From contig CAJUDT010000066.1 of assembly GCA_910585415.1 (NCBI GenBank), forward strand, positions 1-13,336: a stretch of DNA of 13,336 bases, in the 5' to 3' direction. The notes under the pieces were generated by a model that worked only from the letters and a program-made list of their open reading frames with translations, was not told the DNA's origin and searched no databases. Shown one piece after another: positions 7,502 to 13,262 of the stretch. The position numbers were made by a program, and so were the translations under genes. Origin of the DNA: an uncultured Flavonifractor sp. (lineage in GTDB: Bacteria; Bacillota; Clostridia; Oscillospirales; Oscillospiraceae). Positions within the stretch are counted from its first letter, which is position 1; each line of letters opens with the position of its first letter.

Positions 7502-9150
7502 GATGGATTGCCGCGTCCCAGCAGATGCGGGACCTGGACCGGGCCGCGATACACGAGGAGGGCATTCCCTCCACCGATTTGATGGAGCGGGCGGCGGAGG
7601 CCCTGGCGGAAACCGCGATGGAGCTGGCGGAGGAAGCCCGCGAGCCGGTGTCCGGCAAGGGGCTTTTCCTGCCGGAGGTCCGGGGAGAGGTCAGCATCAT
7701 TACCCCGGAGGGAACAGCCGCCTGTACCTATACCAAGGGCCCGCCCGTCCCCGGAGAGCCCCTGCGGGCGGCGGTGTTCAGCGGCCCCGGCAACAACGGC
7801 GGCGACGGCGTGGCCTGCGCCCGGCTGCTGCTGGAGGCGGGGTACGCCGTCCGGTGCTTCCTGGTGGGGGCGCGGGACAAGCTGACCCCCGACACCCGCG
7901 CCATGGAGGCCAGATTGGTCCATGCGGGGGGGAAGCTGGAGCCCTATGACCCGGCGGACCCGGCCCAGACCGCTTGGGCGTTGAGCTGCCATGTTTTGGT
8001 GGACGCCATATTTGGCATTGGCCTGAATACAGACTTACAGGGGGACGCCCTGGCGGCGGTGGTCCTGATGAACCGCAGCGGCGTGCCGGTGGTTTCCGCC
8101 GATATCCCCAGCGGTGTGGAGGCCGACACCGGCCGCGTTCTGGGGGAGGCGGTCCGGGCGGCGGCGACTGTGACCTTCACCTGTGCCAAAGCGGGGCATT
8201 ATGTGGGCAAGGGAGGCCTCCACACCGGGCGGCTCATCACAGCGCCAATTGGTATCCCGGACCATTTGACTGCCGGTATAAACTGCCTGGTCCAGGCGGT
8301 GGACGGGGGAGATATTCACCTCCCACACCGGGCCAGGGACGCCCACAAGGGGGATTTTGGCAAGGTTTATATCCTGGGGGGCAGTGTGGGCTATACCGGA
8401 GCTCCGGTCTTTGCGGCCCGTGCGGCTGTGCGCACCGGGGCGGGGCTGGTGGCCGTAGGGGTTCCGCAGCCCGCCTGGAGTGTCGTGGCCGCCAAGCTGG
8501 AGGAGGCCATGCCCCACCCCCTGCCCGCCGGGAAGGAGGGTCAGCTCTCCCTGGAGGCCGCGCAGGGCGCTCTGGAGCACAGCTCTGCCTGCGGCGTGTG
8601 CCTGATTGGGCCCGGCCTGGGCCGGGGGAACGGCGTCAGCGCCGTGGTCCGCCAGTTTTTGCGGGAGATGCGCCTTCCGGTGGTTCTGGATGCCGACGGC
8701 ATAAATGCCCTGGAGGGACATATAGATGTACTGGACGCCCGGCAGGGCCTGTTTACCGTCCTCACCCCCCACGACGGGGAGTTCGCCCGGCTGGGCGGGG
8801 ATTTGAGCGGCGGGGACCGGCTGGGGGCCGCCCGGACCTTTGCCCAGGAGCACGGGTGCTGTCTGGTGCTCAAGGGGCACTGCACCATTACGGCCTTTCC
8901 CGACGGCACGGCCTTCCTGAACACCACCGGCAATCCCGGTATGGCCAAGGGGGGCAGCGGGGACGTGCTGGCGGGGATGCTGGTGTCCCTGCTGGGCCAG
9001 GGCCTGCCCGCCCGGCAGGCGGTGCCCATGGCCGTGTGGCTCCACGGGGCGGCGGGGGACCGCTGCGCCCGGGAAAAGGGGGAGTATGGCATGACGCCCA
9101 GCGACATGGTGGAGGTCCTGCCCGAGCTGCTGAAGGAATTTGAGAATTAG
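7498..9150 (+). CDS. nnr: bifunctional NAD(P)H-hydrate epimerase / ADP-dependent NAD(P)H-hydrate dehydratase
   Basis: This metabolite-repair enzyme turns damaged, hydrated NADH and NADPH back into usable cofactor. The N-terminal epimerase (YjeF_N, about 1-265) shows SGPGNNGGDG (95-104), VLVDAIFGIGL and SADIPSG (200-206). The C-terminal kinase-like dehydratase (about 280-550) shows GKVYILGGSVGYTGAP, GPGLG (371-375), VVLDADGINAL, TPHDGE (424-429) and NPGMAKGGSGDVLAG (479-493). The last contains the catalytic aspartate, about residue 489. The 550 residues are longer than the usual 490-515, because about 40 extra residues (roughly 48-90) separate the first helix from the GNNGGDG loop. The ATG overlaps the MATE stop and has GAGGAGG (7481-7487) 10 nt upstream. 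In clostridia this gene is often found just before the YdcC/GerS-alr-endoA group, as here. Confidence 0.95.
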   Translation: MRWIAASQQMRDLDRAAIHEEGIPSTDLMERAAEALAETAMELAEEAREPVSGKGLFLPEVRGEVSIITPEGTAACTYTKGPPVPGEPLRAAVFSGPGNNGGDGVACARLLLEAGYAVRCFLVGARDKLTPDTRAMEARLVHAGGKLEPYDPADPAQTAWALSCHVLVDAIFGIGLNTDLQGDALAAVVLMNRSGVPVVSADIPSGVEADTGRVLGEAVRAAATVTFTCAKAGHYVGKGGLHTGRLITAPIGIPDHLTAGINCLVQAVDGGDIHLPHRARDAHKGDFGKVYILGGSVGYTGAPVFAARAAVRTGAGLVAVGVPQPAWSVVAAKLEEAMPHPLPAGKEGQLSLEAAQGALEHSSACGVCLIGPGLGRGNGVSAVVRQFLREMRLPVVLDADGINALEGHIDVLDARQGLFTVLTPHDGEFARLGGDLSGGDRLGAARTFAQEHGCCLVLKGHCTITAFPDGTAFLNTTGNPGMAKGGSGDVLAGMLVSLLGQGLPARQAVPMAVWLHGAAGDRCAREKGEYGMTPSDMVEVLPELLKEFEN

Positions 9151-9161
9151 GGGGGAAGCCT

Positions 9162-9767
9162 GTGCGCCGTCTGCGGATGTGCGTACCAATGATGCTGCTT
9201 GTCCTGCTCCTGTCCGCCTGCGGCGGGGCGGGGGAGGCAAAGGGAAGTCCTGCGGAAGAATTGGCCCTGGTCATCCGGGGGGAGTTTTTGGACATGACGG
9301 CCCTGGAGGCCGTGATGGAGGTCACCGCCGACTATGGACAGCGGGTGTACGAGTACACCATCCAGGTATCCTATGAGAAGGACGGAGAGACGGTGCTCAC
9401 CCTCACCGCCCCGGCGGAGCTGGCGGGGATTACCGCCCGCATTCGGGACAAGGAGACGGCTTTGGAGTATGACGGGGTCCGCTGGGAAACCGGGGCCCTG
9501 AATGACAGCGGCATGAGTCCCGTGGACGCGATACCAGCCCTGCTCCGCTACGCCCAGAAGGGCTTTATGGCCGAGTGCGGCATGGAGACGGTGGAGGAAG
9601 CGGAGCTTCTGCGAATCGTCTGCCGGGACCCGGAGGGAACCGCCGGAGTGGGGCAGGAGTGCTCCCTGTGGTTCGACAGCGAAACCCACGCCCTGGTCCG
9701 GGGGGAGCTTTCTCAGGACGGTTTTACGGTGATTCAGTGCCGCTTTACGGAATTTGCACGGTCATAG
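9162..9767 (+). CDS. lipoprotein in the YdcC/GerS position (LolA-like fold suspected)
   Basis: This is a membrane-anchored lipoprotein of unknown role. The 201 residues begin with RR and a hydrophobic segment ending in the lipobox LSAC, with the lipidated cysteine at residue 20. The rest is a soluble domain with alternating strands (VYEYTIQVSYEKDGETVLTL, LAGITARIRDKETALEYDG, CSLWFDSETHALVRGEL). That pattern resembles LolA-like proteins such as B. subtilis YdcC and C. difficile GerS. Position supports this: in B. subtilis the order is ydcC-alr-ndoAI-ndoA, and in C. difficile gerS lies beside alr2. GerS is needed for spore germination; whether this protein shares the role is inference. The start is GTG at 9162, with AGGGGG 6 nt upstream and 11 nt after the nnr stop. 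An extra small-gene cassette now separates it from alr. Confidence 0.75.
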   Translation: MRRLRMCVPMMLLVLLLSACGGAGEAKGSPAEELALVIRGEFLDMTALEAVMEVTADYGQRVYEYTIQVSYEKDGETVLTLTAPAELAGITARIRDKETALEYDGVRWETGALNDSGMSPVDAIPALLRYAQKGFMAECGMETVEEAELLRIVCRDPEGTAGVGQECSLWFDSETHALVRGELSQDGFTVIQCRFTEFARS

Positions 9768-9781
9768 AAAGAGAACCAAAC

Positions 9782-9822
9782 ACAAGGTCCCCGCCTGTAA
9801 GCAACGCAGGCGGGGACCTTGT
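9782..9822 (+). terminator. long perfect hairpin ending the MATE-nnr-lipoprotein operon
   Basis: ACAAGGTCCCCGCCTG (9782-9797) and CAGGCGGGGACCTTGT (9807-9822) form a perfect 16-bp stem with a 9-nt loop, 14 nt after the lipoprotein stop. The 5' side is A-rich, but the 3' side (ATGCATTATAAG) lacks a T tract. Termination may therefore be weak, or the hairpin may instead protect the 3' end of the mRNA. Confidence 0.6.
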
Positions 9823-9903
9823 ATGCATTATAAGCTGTTGTATAAATTGATAATAAAAGGCTTCTTTATTTGGACAAACAGGACGTTATATACAAAATTT
9901 TTG

Positions 9904-9937
9904 TTGACTTTTGACCGCGCATAGGTTATTCTATAAT
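9904..9937 (+). promoter_or_regulatory. promoter of the small AT-rich gene
   Basis: TTGACT (9904-9909) lies 17 nt before TATTCT (9927-9932). Alternatively, TTGACC (9911-9916) lies 15 nt before a perfect TATAAT (9932-9937). The bases from 9823 to 9937 are strongly AT-rich, unlike the flanking genes, and I see no gene in 9823-9903. Confidence 0.65.
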
Positions 9938-9940
9938 TAG

Positions 9941-9981
9941 ATAGGAAGGAAACGAGGTGTATTCCTATGTGGCATTCGTAA
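9941..9981 (+). promoter_or_regulatory. hairpin presenting a ribosome binding site, with four-codon minigene
   Basis: ATAGGAA (9941-9947) pairs perfectly with TTCCTAT (9962-9968), leaving the purine-rich loop GGAAACGAGGTGTA. The loop carries a good Shine-Dalgarno sequence. It precedes an ATG (9967-9969, partly inside the stem) that encodes only M-W-H-S and then TAA (9979-9981). The stop lies directly before the AAGGCGG that precedes the next start at 9989. This may be a translational control element for the 46-residue gene. The role is inferred. Confidence 0.4.
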
Positions 9982-9988
9982 GGCGGTT

Positions 9989-10129
9989 ATGTCTTTTAGT
10001 GTCTATGCCGTGTACATCAAAGAGCGGACACCAAAAGGCCTCAAAAATGTTGTTATTCATGGTGTAGTTGGTGTTATTTTTACGGTATTTGCATTCTACA
10101 TGATACAACGCAGCACCGGGCTGCTGTAG
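9989..10129 (+). CDS. 46-residue single-span membrane protein, function unknown
   Basis: ATG at 9989 to TAG at 10127-10129 encodes 46 residues. It starts MSFSVYAVYIKERTPKGLKN, a polar and basic N-terminus. One hydrophobic segment (about residues 21-39, VVIHGVVGVIFTVFAFYMI) and a short tail QRSTGLL follow. I do not recognise the family. Support for a real gene is a strong promoter at 9904-9937, a ribosome-binding stretch AAGGCGG (close to the ATG), an amphipathic-to-membrane profile and a terminator behind it. Codons are AT-rich (GTT, ATT, TTT) in contrast to the GC-rich neighbours, which suggests transfer or a distinct origin. The size and shape would fit a small stress or envelope protein, or a type I-like toxin peptide, but nothing decides this. 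No other in-frame start exists up to the TAG at 9938. Confidence 0.55.
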   Translation: MSFSVYAVYIKERTPKGLKNVVIHGVVGVIFTVFAFYMIQRSTGLL

Positions 10130-10141
10130 TCAATCCTAAAA

Positions 10142-10176
10142 GAAAAGGCACCCCCGCCGGATTTCCGGCGGGGGTG
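10142..10176 (-). terminator. terminator of the phasin-like gene, shared with the small gene
   Basis: CACCCCCGCCGG (10149-10160) and CCGGCGGGGGTG (10165-10176) form a perfect 12-bp stem with an ATTT loop. On the minus strand it is followed by CCTTTTCTTTT and lies 12 nt after the phasin-like stop. On the plus strand only GTTCT follows, so it would work less well for the convergent 46-residue gene. Confidence 0.85.
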
Positions 10177-10188
10177 TTCTGCGCGAGC

Positions 10189-10566
10189 TCATTGAAAGAT
10201 ATCGTCGTCCTGGTCCTGGGGTCCGCCGTGGATTTCGGTGACGCCAGAGTCCTCCGCGTCTGCCTGCATCTCGGCGGCCTGACGCTCGATTTCGTCCAGC
10301 TCGTCCAGGCGGCGGCGCAGGTCCTCCCGCTGCTGGGCGTCCATGCTGGAGATTTTCCCGTCCAGGGCCTCGTCCCGGCGGCGCTGGATGTCGTCCTGAA
10401 CCTTCTGATGGAGCTCCTCGCTGTACCGGCCCGCCCGGTCCACGGCTTCCTCGCCGCGCTCGACCAGGACCTTGCCCAGCTTCCCGGCCTGCTCGGCCAC
10501 CAGGACCACGGCCCCAACGCCGGCATAGGCCACGTCTACCAATGTCTTACCTAAATCTTCCCACAT
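10189..10566 (-). CDS. phasin-like coiled-coil protein
   Basis: This is a small protein of 125 residues with no enzymatic motif. A short apolar N-terminal segment (about 9-25, LVDVAYAGVGAVVLVAE) is followed by KLGKVLVERGEEAVDR. From about 45 to 102 it forms a charged helix, probably a coiled coil (EELHQKVQDDIQRRRDEAL, REDLRRRLDELDEIERQAAEM). The acidic tail ends DQDDDIFQ. The layout recalls the phasin-like proteins of Firmicutes, which have the pattern 'alanine/glycine-rich helix, then AExxxKLVDELVKRG'. Polymer-granule binding should not be assumed from this. The ATG at 10566 has AAAGGAG 8 nt upstream and a TATAAT promoter. It is transcribed alone, against the flanking operons, and sits where lipoprotein and alr are normally adjacent. 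The function is unknown. Confidence 0.75.
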   Translation of the reverse strand: MWEDLGKTLVDVAYAGVGAVVLVAEQAGKLGKVLVERGEEAVDRAGRYSEELHQKVQDDIQRRRDEALDGKISSMDAQQREDLRRRLDELDEIERQAAEMQADAEDSGVTEIHGGPQDQDDDIFQ

Positions 10567-10632
10567 AATGATACTCCTTTACGATTTGGTGTGAGGTTGG
10601 ATGGAACCGCTCCGGTCCCGCTTTCTGACCCT

Positions 10633-10661
10633 ATTATATACGCTTTTGACCGGTTTGTCTT
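10633..10661 (-). promoter_or_regulatory. promoter of the phasin-like gene
   Basis: On the minus strand, -35 AAGACA (10661-10656), 17-nt spacer, perfect -10 TATAAT (10638-10633). The leader to the ATG is about 60 nt. It is divergent from the alr promoter. Confidence 0.6.
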
Positions 10662-10722
10662 TCTAAATTTTATGAACACTGCATTAAAATCTGCTAAAAA
10701 GACTGGGGGGCGCGTTTCCGAC

Positions 10723-10751
10723 TTGCCCAAGCGGCGGGTTTGCGGTATAAT
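10723..10751 (+). promoter_or_regulatory. promoter of alr
   Basis: -35 TTGCCC (10723-10728), 17-nt spacer, perfect -10 TATAAT (10746-10751). It shows that alr is not dependent on the upstream nnr operon here, and that reading frames starting at 10740 or 10767 would begin at or too close to the transcript start. Confidence 0.7.
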
Positions 10752-10790
10752 CAAGACCGCGAGACAATGGAAAAAAGGAGAACTGCTTTC

Positions 10791-11918
10791 ATGGAGAACC
10801 GGGAGACGCGCACCTGGGCGGAGATTGACCTGCCCAGTCTGGCGCACAATTATCGTACCTTGCGGGCCCTGCTGCCCGCCGGATGCCGGTTTCTGGGGGT
10901 GGTCAAGGCGGACGCCTACGGCCACGGAGCCCTAGAGACTGCGCGGTGCCTGGAGGAATGGGGTGCGGACTGCCTGGCGGTGGCCTGCCTGGAGGAAGCC
11001 GCCCGGCTCCGTCAGGGGGGAATCGGCCTGCCCATTTTGATTTTGGGCGTCACACCGCCCAGCCGCTGGCGGGACCTGCTGGACCTGGACGTGACCCAGA
11101 CCGTAGGGGACCTGGACAGCGCCAGAGCTCTTTCATCCGCGGCGGCAGGAGTGGGAAAACGGCTGCGGATTCATGTGAAAGCGGACACCGGCATGTCCCG
11201 TCTGGGCTTTCTCTGCGATGGGGCCCACCTGGAGCGGGCCGTGGAGGAAATTGCCGCCGCTGCCGCTCTGCCCGGCCTGGAGGCAGAGGGTATCTTTACC
11301 CACTTTGCCGCCGCCGACGGCGATGAGGACTATACCATGGGCCAGTTTACCCGCTTTCTGGACTTGCTGGACGGTCTGAAGGGGAGAGGCGTGGAATTTG
11401 CCTTGCGGCATTGCGCCAACAGCGCGGCTGTGTTATCCTATCCCTGTACCCATTTGGATATGGTGCGTCCGGGAATTGCCCTGTACGGCCACTACCCGGA
11501 CCCGGCCTGCGAGGGGCTGGACGGACCGGGACTGGCCCCGGTGATGCGGCTGTTTACCCGCGTGGCGGCGGTGCGGACTCTGCCGGGGGGAACCTGCGTC
11601 AGCTACGGCTGTACGGCCCGGCTGGAGGAAGAGCGTACTTTAGCGGTGCTCCCCCTGGGCTATGCCGACGGCCTGAGCCGTCTGCTGTCCAATCGGGGCG
11701 GCGTGTGGCTGGGCGGACAGCGGTGCCCCATTGTGGGCCGGGTGTGTATGGATATGTGTATGGTGGACGTGACCGGTCTGGCGGTACGCCCCGGCGATGT
11801 GGCGGAGGTCTTTGGAACACAGGCGCCCATTGAGGAGGCCGCCGGACTGGTGGGAACCATTCAATATGAGCTCTTGTGTTCGGTGTCACCGCGGGTGCCG
11901 CGCATATATCGGAGGTAA
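10791..11918 (+). CDS. alr: alanine racemase
   Basis: This is the PLP enzyme that converts L-alanine to D-alanine for peptidoglycan. In spore-formers it also affects germination through D-alanine levels. The 375 residues match the family. The N-terminal TIM-barrel carries the PLP lysine K39 in VVKADAYGHG. K130 in HVKADTGMSRLG is the lysine usually carbamylated. N210-S211 and R226 (DMVRPGIALYG) line the PLP phosphate side. The second catalytic base is Y272 in VSYGCTARLEEERTLAVLPLGYADG, and CMDMCMVDVT follows. The start is ATG 10791, with GGAG 10 nt upstream. In-frame starts at 10740 and 10767 overlap the promoter or lack a binding site. It lies in the conserved group lipoprotein-alr-endoA, but has its own promoter because a cassette separates it from the lipoprotein. 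Confidence 0.96.
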   Translation: MENRETRTWAEIDLPSLAHNYRTLRALLPAGCRFLGVVKADAYGHGALETARCLEEWGADCLAVACLEEAARLRQGGIGLPILILGVTPPSRWRDLLDLDVTQTVGDLDSARALSSAAAGVGKRLRIHVKADTGMSRLGFLCDGAHLERAVEEIAAAAALPGLEAEGIFTHFAAADGDEDYTMGQFTRFLDLLDGLKGRGVEFALRHCANSAAVLSYPCTHLDMVRPGIALYGHYPDPACEGLDGPGLAPVMRLFTRVAAVRTLPGGTCVSYGCTARLEEERTLAVLPLGYADGLSRLLSNRGGVWLGGQRCPIVGRVCMDMCMVDVTGLAVRPGDVAEVFGTQAPIEEAAGLVGTIQYELLCSVSPRVPRIYRR

Positions 11919-11996
11919 GCGGCGGCGCACCCTTCGGGGGAGGGCGGCATAAACTGGTCCGGGGAGGAACCGGCCGGGCCGGCGGCGGGATAGAAG

Positions 11997-12021
11997 TCCC
12001 TGCGGGTTTTTTACGCAGGGA
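11997..12021 (+). terminator. hairpin downstream of alr, possible terminator
   Basis: TCCCTGCG (11997-12004) pairs perfectly with CGCAGGGA (12014-12021). The T run (TTTTTT, 12007-12012) is in the loop rather than behind the stem, so this is not a standard terminator. A GC-rich dyad CCGGC/GCCGG (11970-11982) lies upstream. Partial termination between alr and ndoA is possible. Confidence 0.4.
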
Positions 12022-12055
12022 TGTATAAATACCGCCGTCCTGTGGGAGAATCATA

Positions 12056-12068
12056 GTAACCGCGTTAC
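12056..12068. repeat. short dyad upstream of ndoA
   Basis: GTAAC-CGC-GTTAC is a perfect 5-bp dyad, with a related GGTATAACC 4 bp later (12072-12080, containing TATAAC). It may be an operator or part of a leader structure before ndoA. Nothing in the sequence names the regulator. The 205 bp from 11919 to 12123 hold no convincing gene. Confidence 0.3.
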
Positions 12069-12123
12069 ATAGGTATAACCGGTGTGACGTTGGCAACTAT
12101 TTTCCGGCGGAGTGTGAGCTTTT

Positions 12124-12489
12124 GTGGATAACAGCGTCAAACGTGGAGACATTTTTTATGCCGACCTGAGCCCTGTGGTGGGCAGCGAGCAGGGGGGTGT
12201 GCGTCCGGTGCTTATTGTGCAGAATGACACGGGCAACCGCCACAGCCCAACGGTAATCGCGGCGGCCATTACGTCCCAGACCGGCAAGGCCCGTCTGCCC
12301 ACCCACATTGAGCTCTCGGCCAAAACTTACGGCCTGCCCAAGGATTCCGTGGTCCTGCTGGAGCAGATTAGGACCCTGGACAAGCGGCGGTTGAGAGAGC
12401 ACATGGGGCGGCTGGACGAGACGCAGATGCAGCGGGTAGATAACGCCATCGCGGTGAGCTTCGGCCTGCATACGGATACCATGGTCTGA
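12124..12489 (+). CDS. ndoA: EndoA/MazF-family mRNA interferase
   Basis: This sequence-specific endoribonuclease cuts single-stranded mRNA; the B. subtilis enzyme cleaves at UACAU. The 121 residues match EndoA closely (KRGDIFYADLSPVVGSEQGG, RPVLIVQNDTGNRHSPT, LPTHIEL, DSVVLLEQIRTLDKRRL). The catalytic pair aligned with B. subtilis R25 and T48 is R27 (GVRPVL) and T50 (AAITSQ), both intact. The start is GTG at 12124 with GGAG 11 nt upstream; the next upstream in-frame GTG (12112) runs straight into TGA. B. subtilis has the antitoxin gene ndoAI (about 93 codons) just before ndoA. The 205-bp gap to alr here is too short for it and has no suitable small frame. Either the antitoxin is elsewhere, or activity is controlled in another way. 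Confidence 0.93.
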   Translation: MDNSVKRGDIFYADLSPVVGSEQGGVRPVLIVQNDTGNRHSPTVIAAAITSQTGKARLPTHIELSAKTYGLPKDSVVLLEQIRTLDKRRLREHMGRLDETQMQRVDNAIAVSFGLHTDTMV

Positions 12490-12552
12490 GCCTTTTTCTG
12501 GAATGGGAAGGGCGCAGAAGGGACTTCCATAGGGCTGCTGGGGCGGGTGTTT

Positions 12553-12580
12553 TTGACTTTGTGTCCAGCGGCAGAATACT
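12553..12580 (+). promoter_or_regulatory. promoter of the exported-protein gene
   Basis: -35 TTGACT (12553-12558), 16-nt spacer, -10 AATACT (12575-12580). It lies between ndoA and the next gene, where no clear ndoA terminator is seen. Confidence 0.5.
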
Positions 12581-12637
12581 TTCCGTAGAAAGTATATCGG
12601 AAAATACAGCGGGGCGGGGCCCGAAGGGGGTCCCGCC
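12576..12637 (+). promoter_or_regulatory. structured 5' leader of the exported-protein gene
   Basis: ATACTTTC (12576-12583) and GAAAGTAT (12588-12595) form a perfect 8-bp hairpin with a CGTA loop. Its TTTCCG (12580-12585) can alternatively pair with CGGAAA (12598-12603). A 10-bp GC-rich hairpin follows (12613-12622 with 12628-12637, one G-U), ending just before the ribosome binding site AAAGGAAGG (12644-12652). There is no T tract, so this looks like a leader structure rather than a terminator. Confidence 0.4.
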
Positions 12638-12660
12638 TGCGCGAAAGGAAGGTTGTACAT

Positions 12661-13227
12661 ATGAAACAGCGCAGTCGGTGGACCATCCGCCTGGCGGCGG
12701 CAGCTCTGGTGTGTGTGCCCCTGGTAGGGGCGGCGCTTGCGGCTGGGCAGCAGGGGAGTCAGGGGGACCCTCTGGTGACGCTCAGTTATCTGGAAAAAAA
12801 GGTGACCCCTGGGCTTTTGGAGCAGGTCGATGAGAGGATTTCCCAGCGGGAGGGGGAGCTGAGGGGGCAGCTGTCCGCCCTGGTGGACCAATACGTGAAA
12901 GAGGTTGAGGACAAGCTCCGCCTGTCCGGCGGGGGGAGTTCTGTACCTGCGGGGGATGGAAGCGGCGCTTATCAGGTGGTTACCTTGAGCGCCGGGCAGA
13001 CCATTACCGGCAATGGGGCCTGCGAGTTTTTGTTGCGCACCGGGACGGCGGTGTGCGTGGCTGAGTCTGCTCCCGGGCTGGTGGATATGACAGGGGGCGG
13101 CACCCTGGCCGCCGGGGGGGCCTTGACGGCCAACCACCTCTATTTGGCGACGATTTCCGGGCGGGGGGTGAAGGCTTCTTCCGCTTCGGTGACGCTAATG
13201 GTACGTGGGGGGTATGTTATTACTTAA
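12661..13227 (+). CDS. exported protein with helical stalk and beta-rich C-terminal domain, function unknown
   Basis: The 188 residues begin with a signal peptide: basic MKQRSRWTIR, then an apolar core, with likely cleavage after ALA or AA near residues 27-28. There is no lipobox or LPXTG sorting signal. DPLVTLSYLEKK (36-47) opens a helical, probably coiled-coil region to about residue 92. A glycine/serine linker (93-104) follows. The beta-rich domain from about 105 to the end contains TLSAGQTITGNGACEFLLRTG, ANHLYLATISGRGVKAS and VTLMVRGGY. I recall similar 'signal peptide - DPLVxxSY - coiled coil - small beta domain' proteins in related gut clostridia, but cannot verify this and know of no function. 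The ATG at 12661 has AAAGGAAGG 8 nt upstream. It has its own promoter and follows ndoA without a visible terminator between. Confidence 0.8.
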   Translation: MKQRSRWTIRLAAAALVCVPLVGAALAAGQQGSQGDPLVTLSYLEKKVTPGLLEQVDERISQREGELRGQLSALVDQYVKEVEDKLRLSGGGSSVPAGDGSGAYQVVTLSAGQTITGNGACEFLLRTGTAVCVAESAPGLVDMTGGGTLAAGGALTANHLYLATISGRGVKASSASVTLMVRGGYVIT

Positions 13228-13262
13228 TGGGGGGCTTGGTCTGGACCGGTTGCTTCTTCCTC

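Noticed and set aside
7974..9143. 389-codon plus-strand frame inside nnr, and the 401-codon minus-strand frame 8035-9240
   Set aside because: Both are Gly/Arg/Pro-rich frame shadows of nnr. The nnr frame carries all catalytic motifs without interruption.
10740..10790. Longer N-terminus for alanine racemase
   Set aside because: The upstream starts at 10740 and 10767 overlap the promoter or lie close to the predicted transcript start without a binding site. ATG 10791 has GGAG at proper spacing and gives the standard N-terminus.
11599..12096. 165-codon minus-strand frame over the alr 3' end
   Set aside because: Pro/Arg-rich shadow of alr with no binding site. It does not provide an antitoxin for ndoA.
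11919..12123. Riboswitch or T-box between alr and ndoA
   Set aside because: There is no T-box consensus, specifier stem or known riboswitch core. Only short dyads are seen.
12097..13137. 346-codon minus-strand frame antisense to ndoA and the exported-protein gene
   Set aside because: It has no start signals and a low-complexity product, while the two plus-strand genes it overlaps are well supported.
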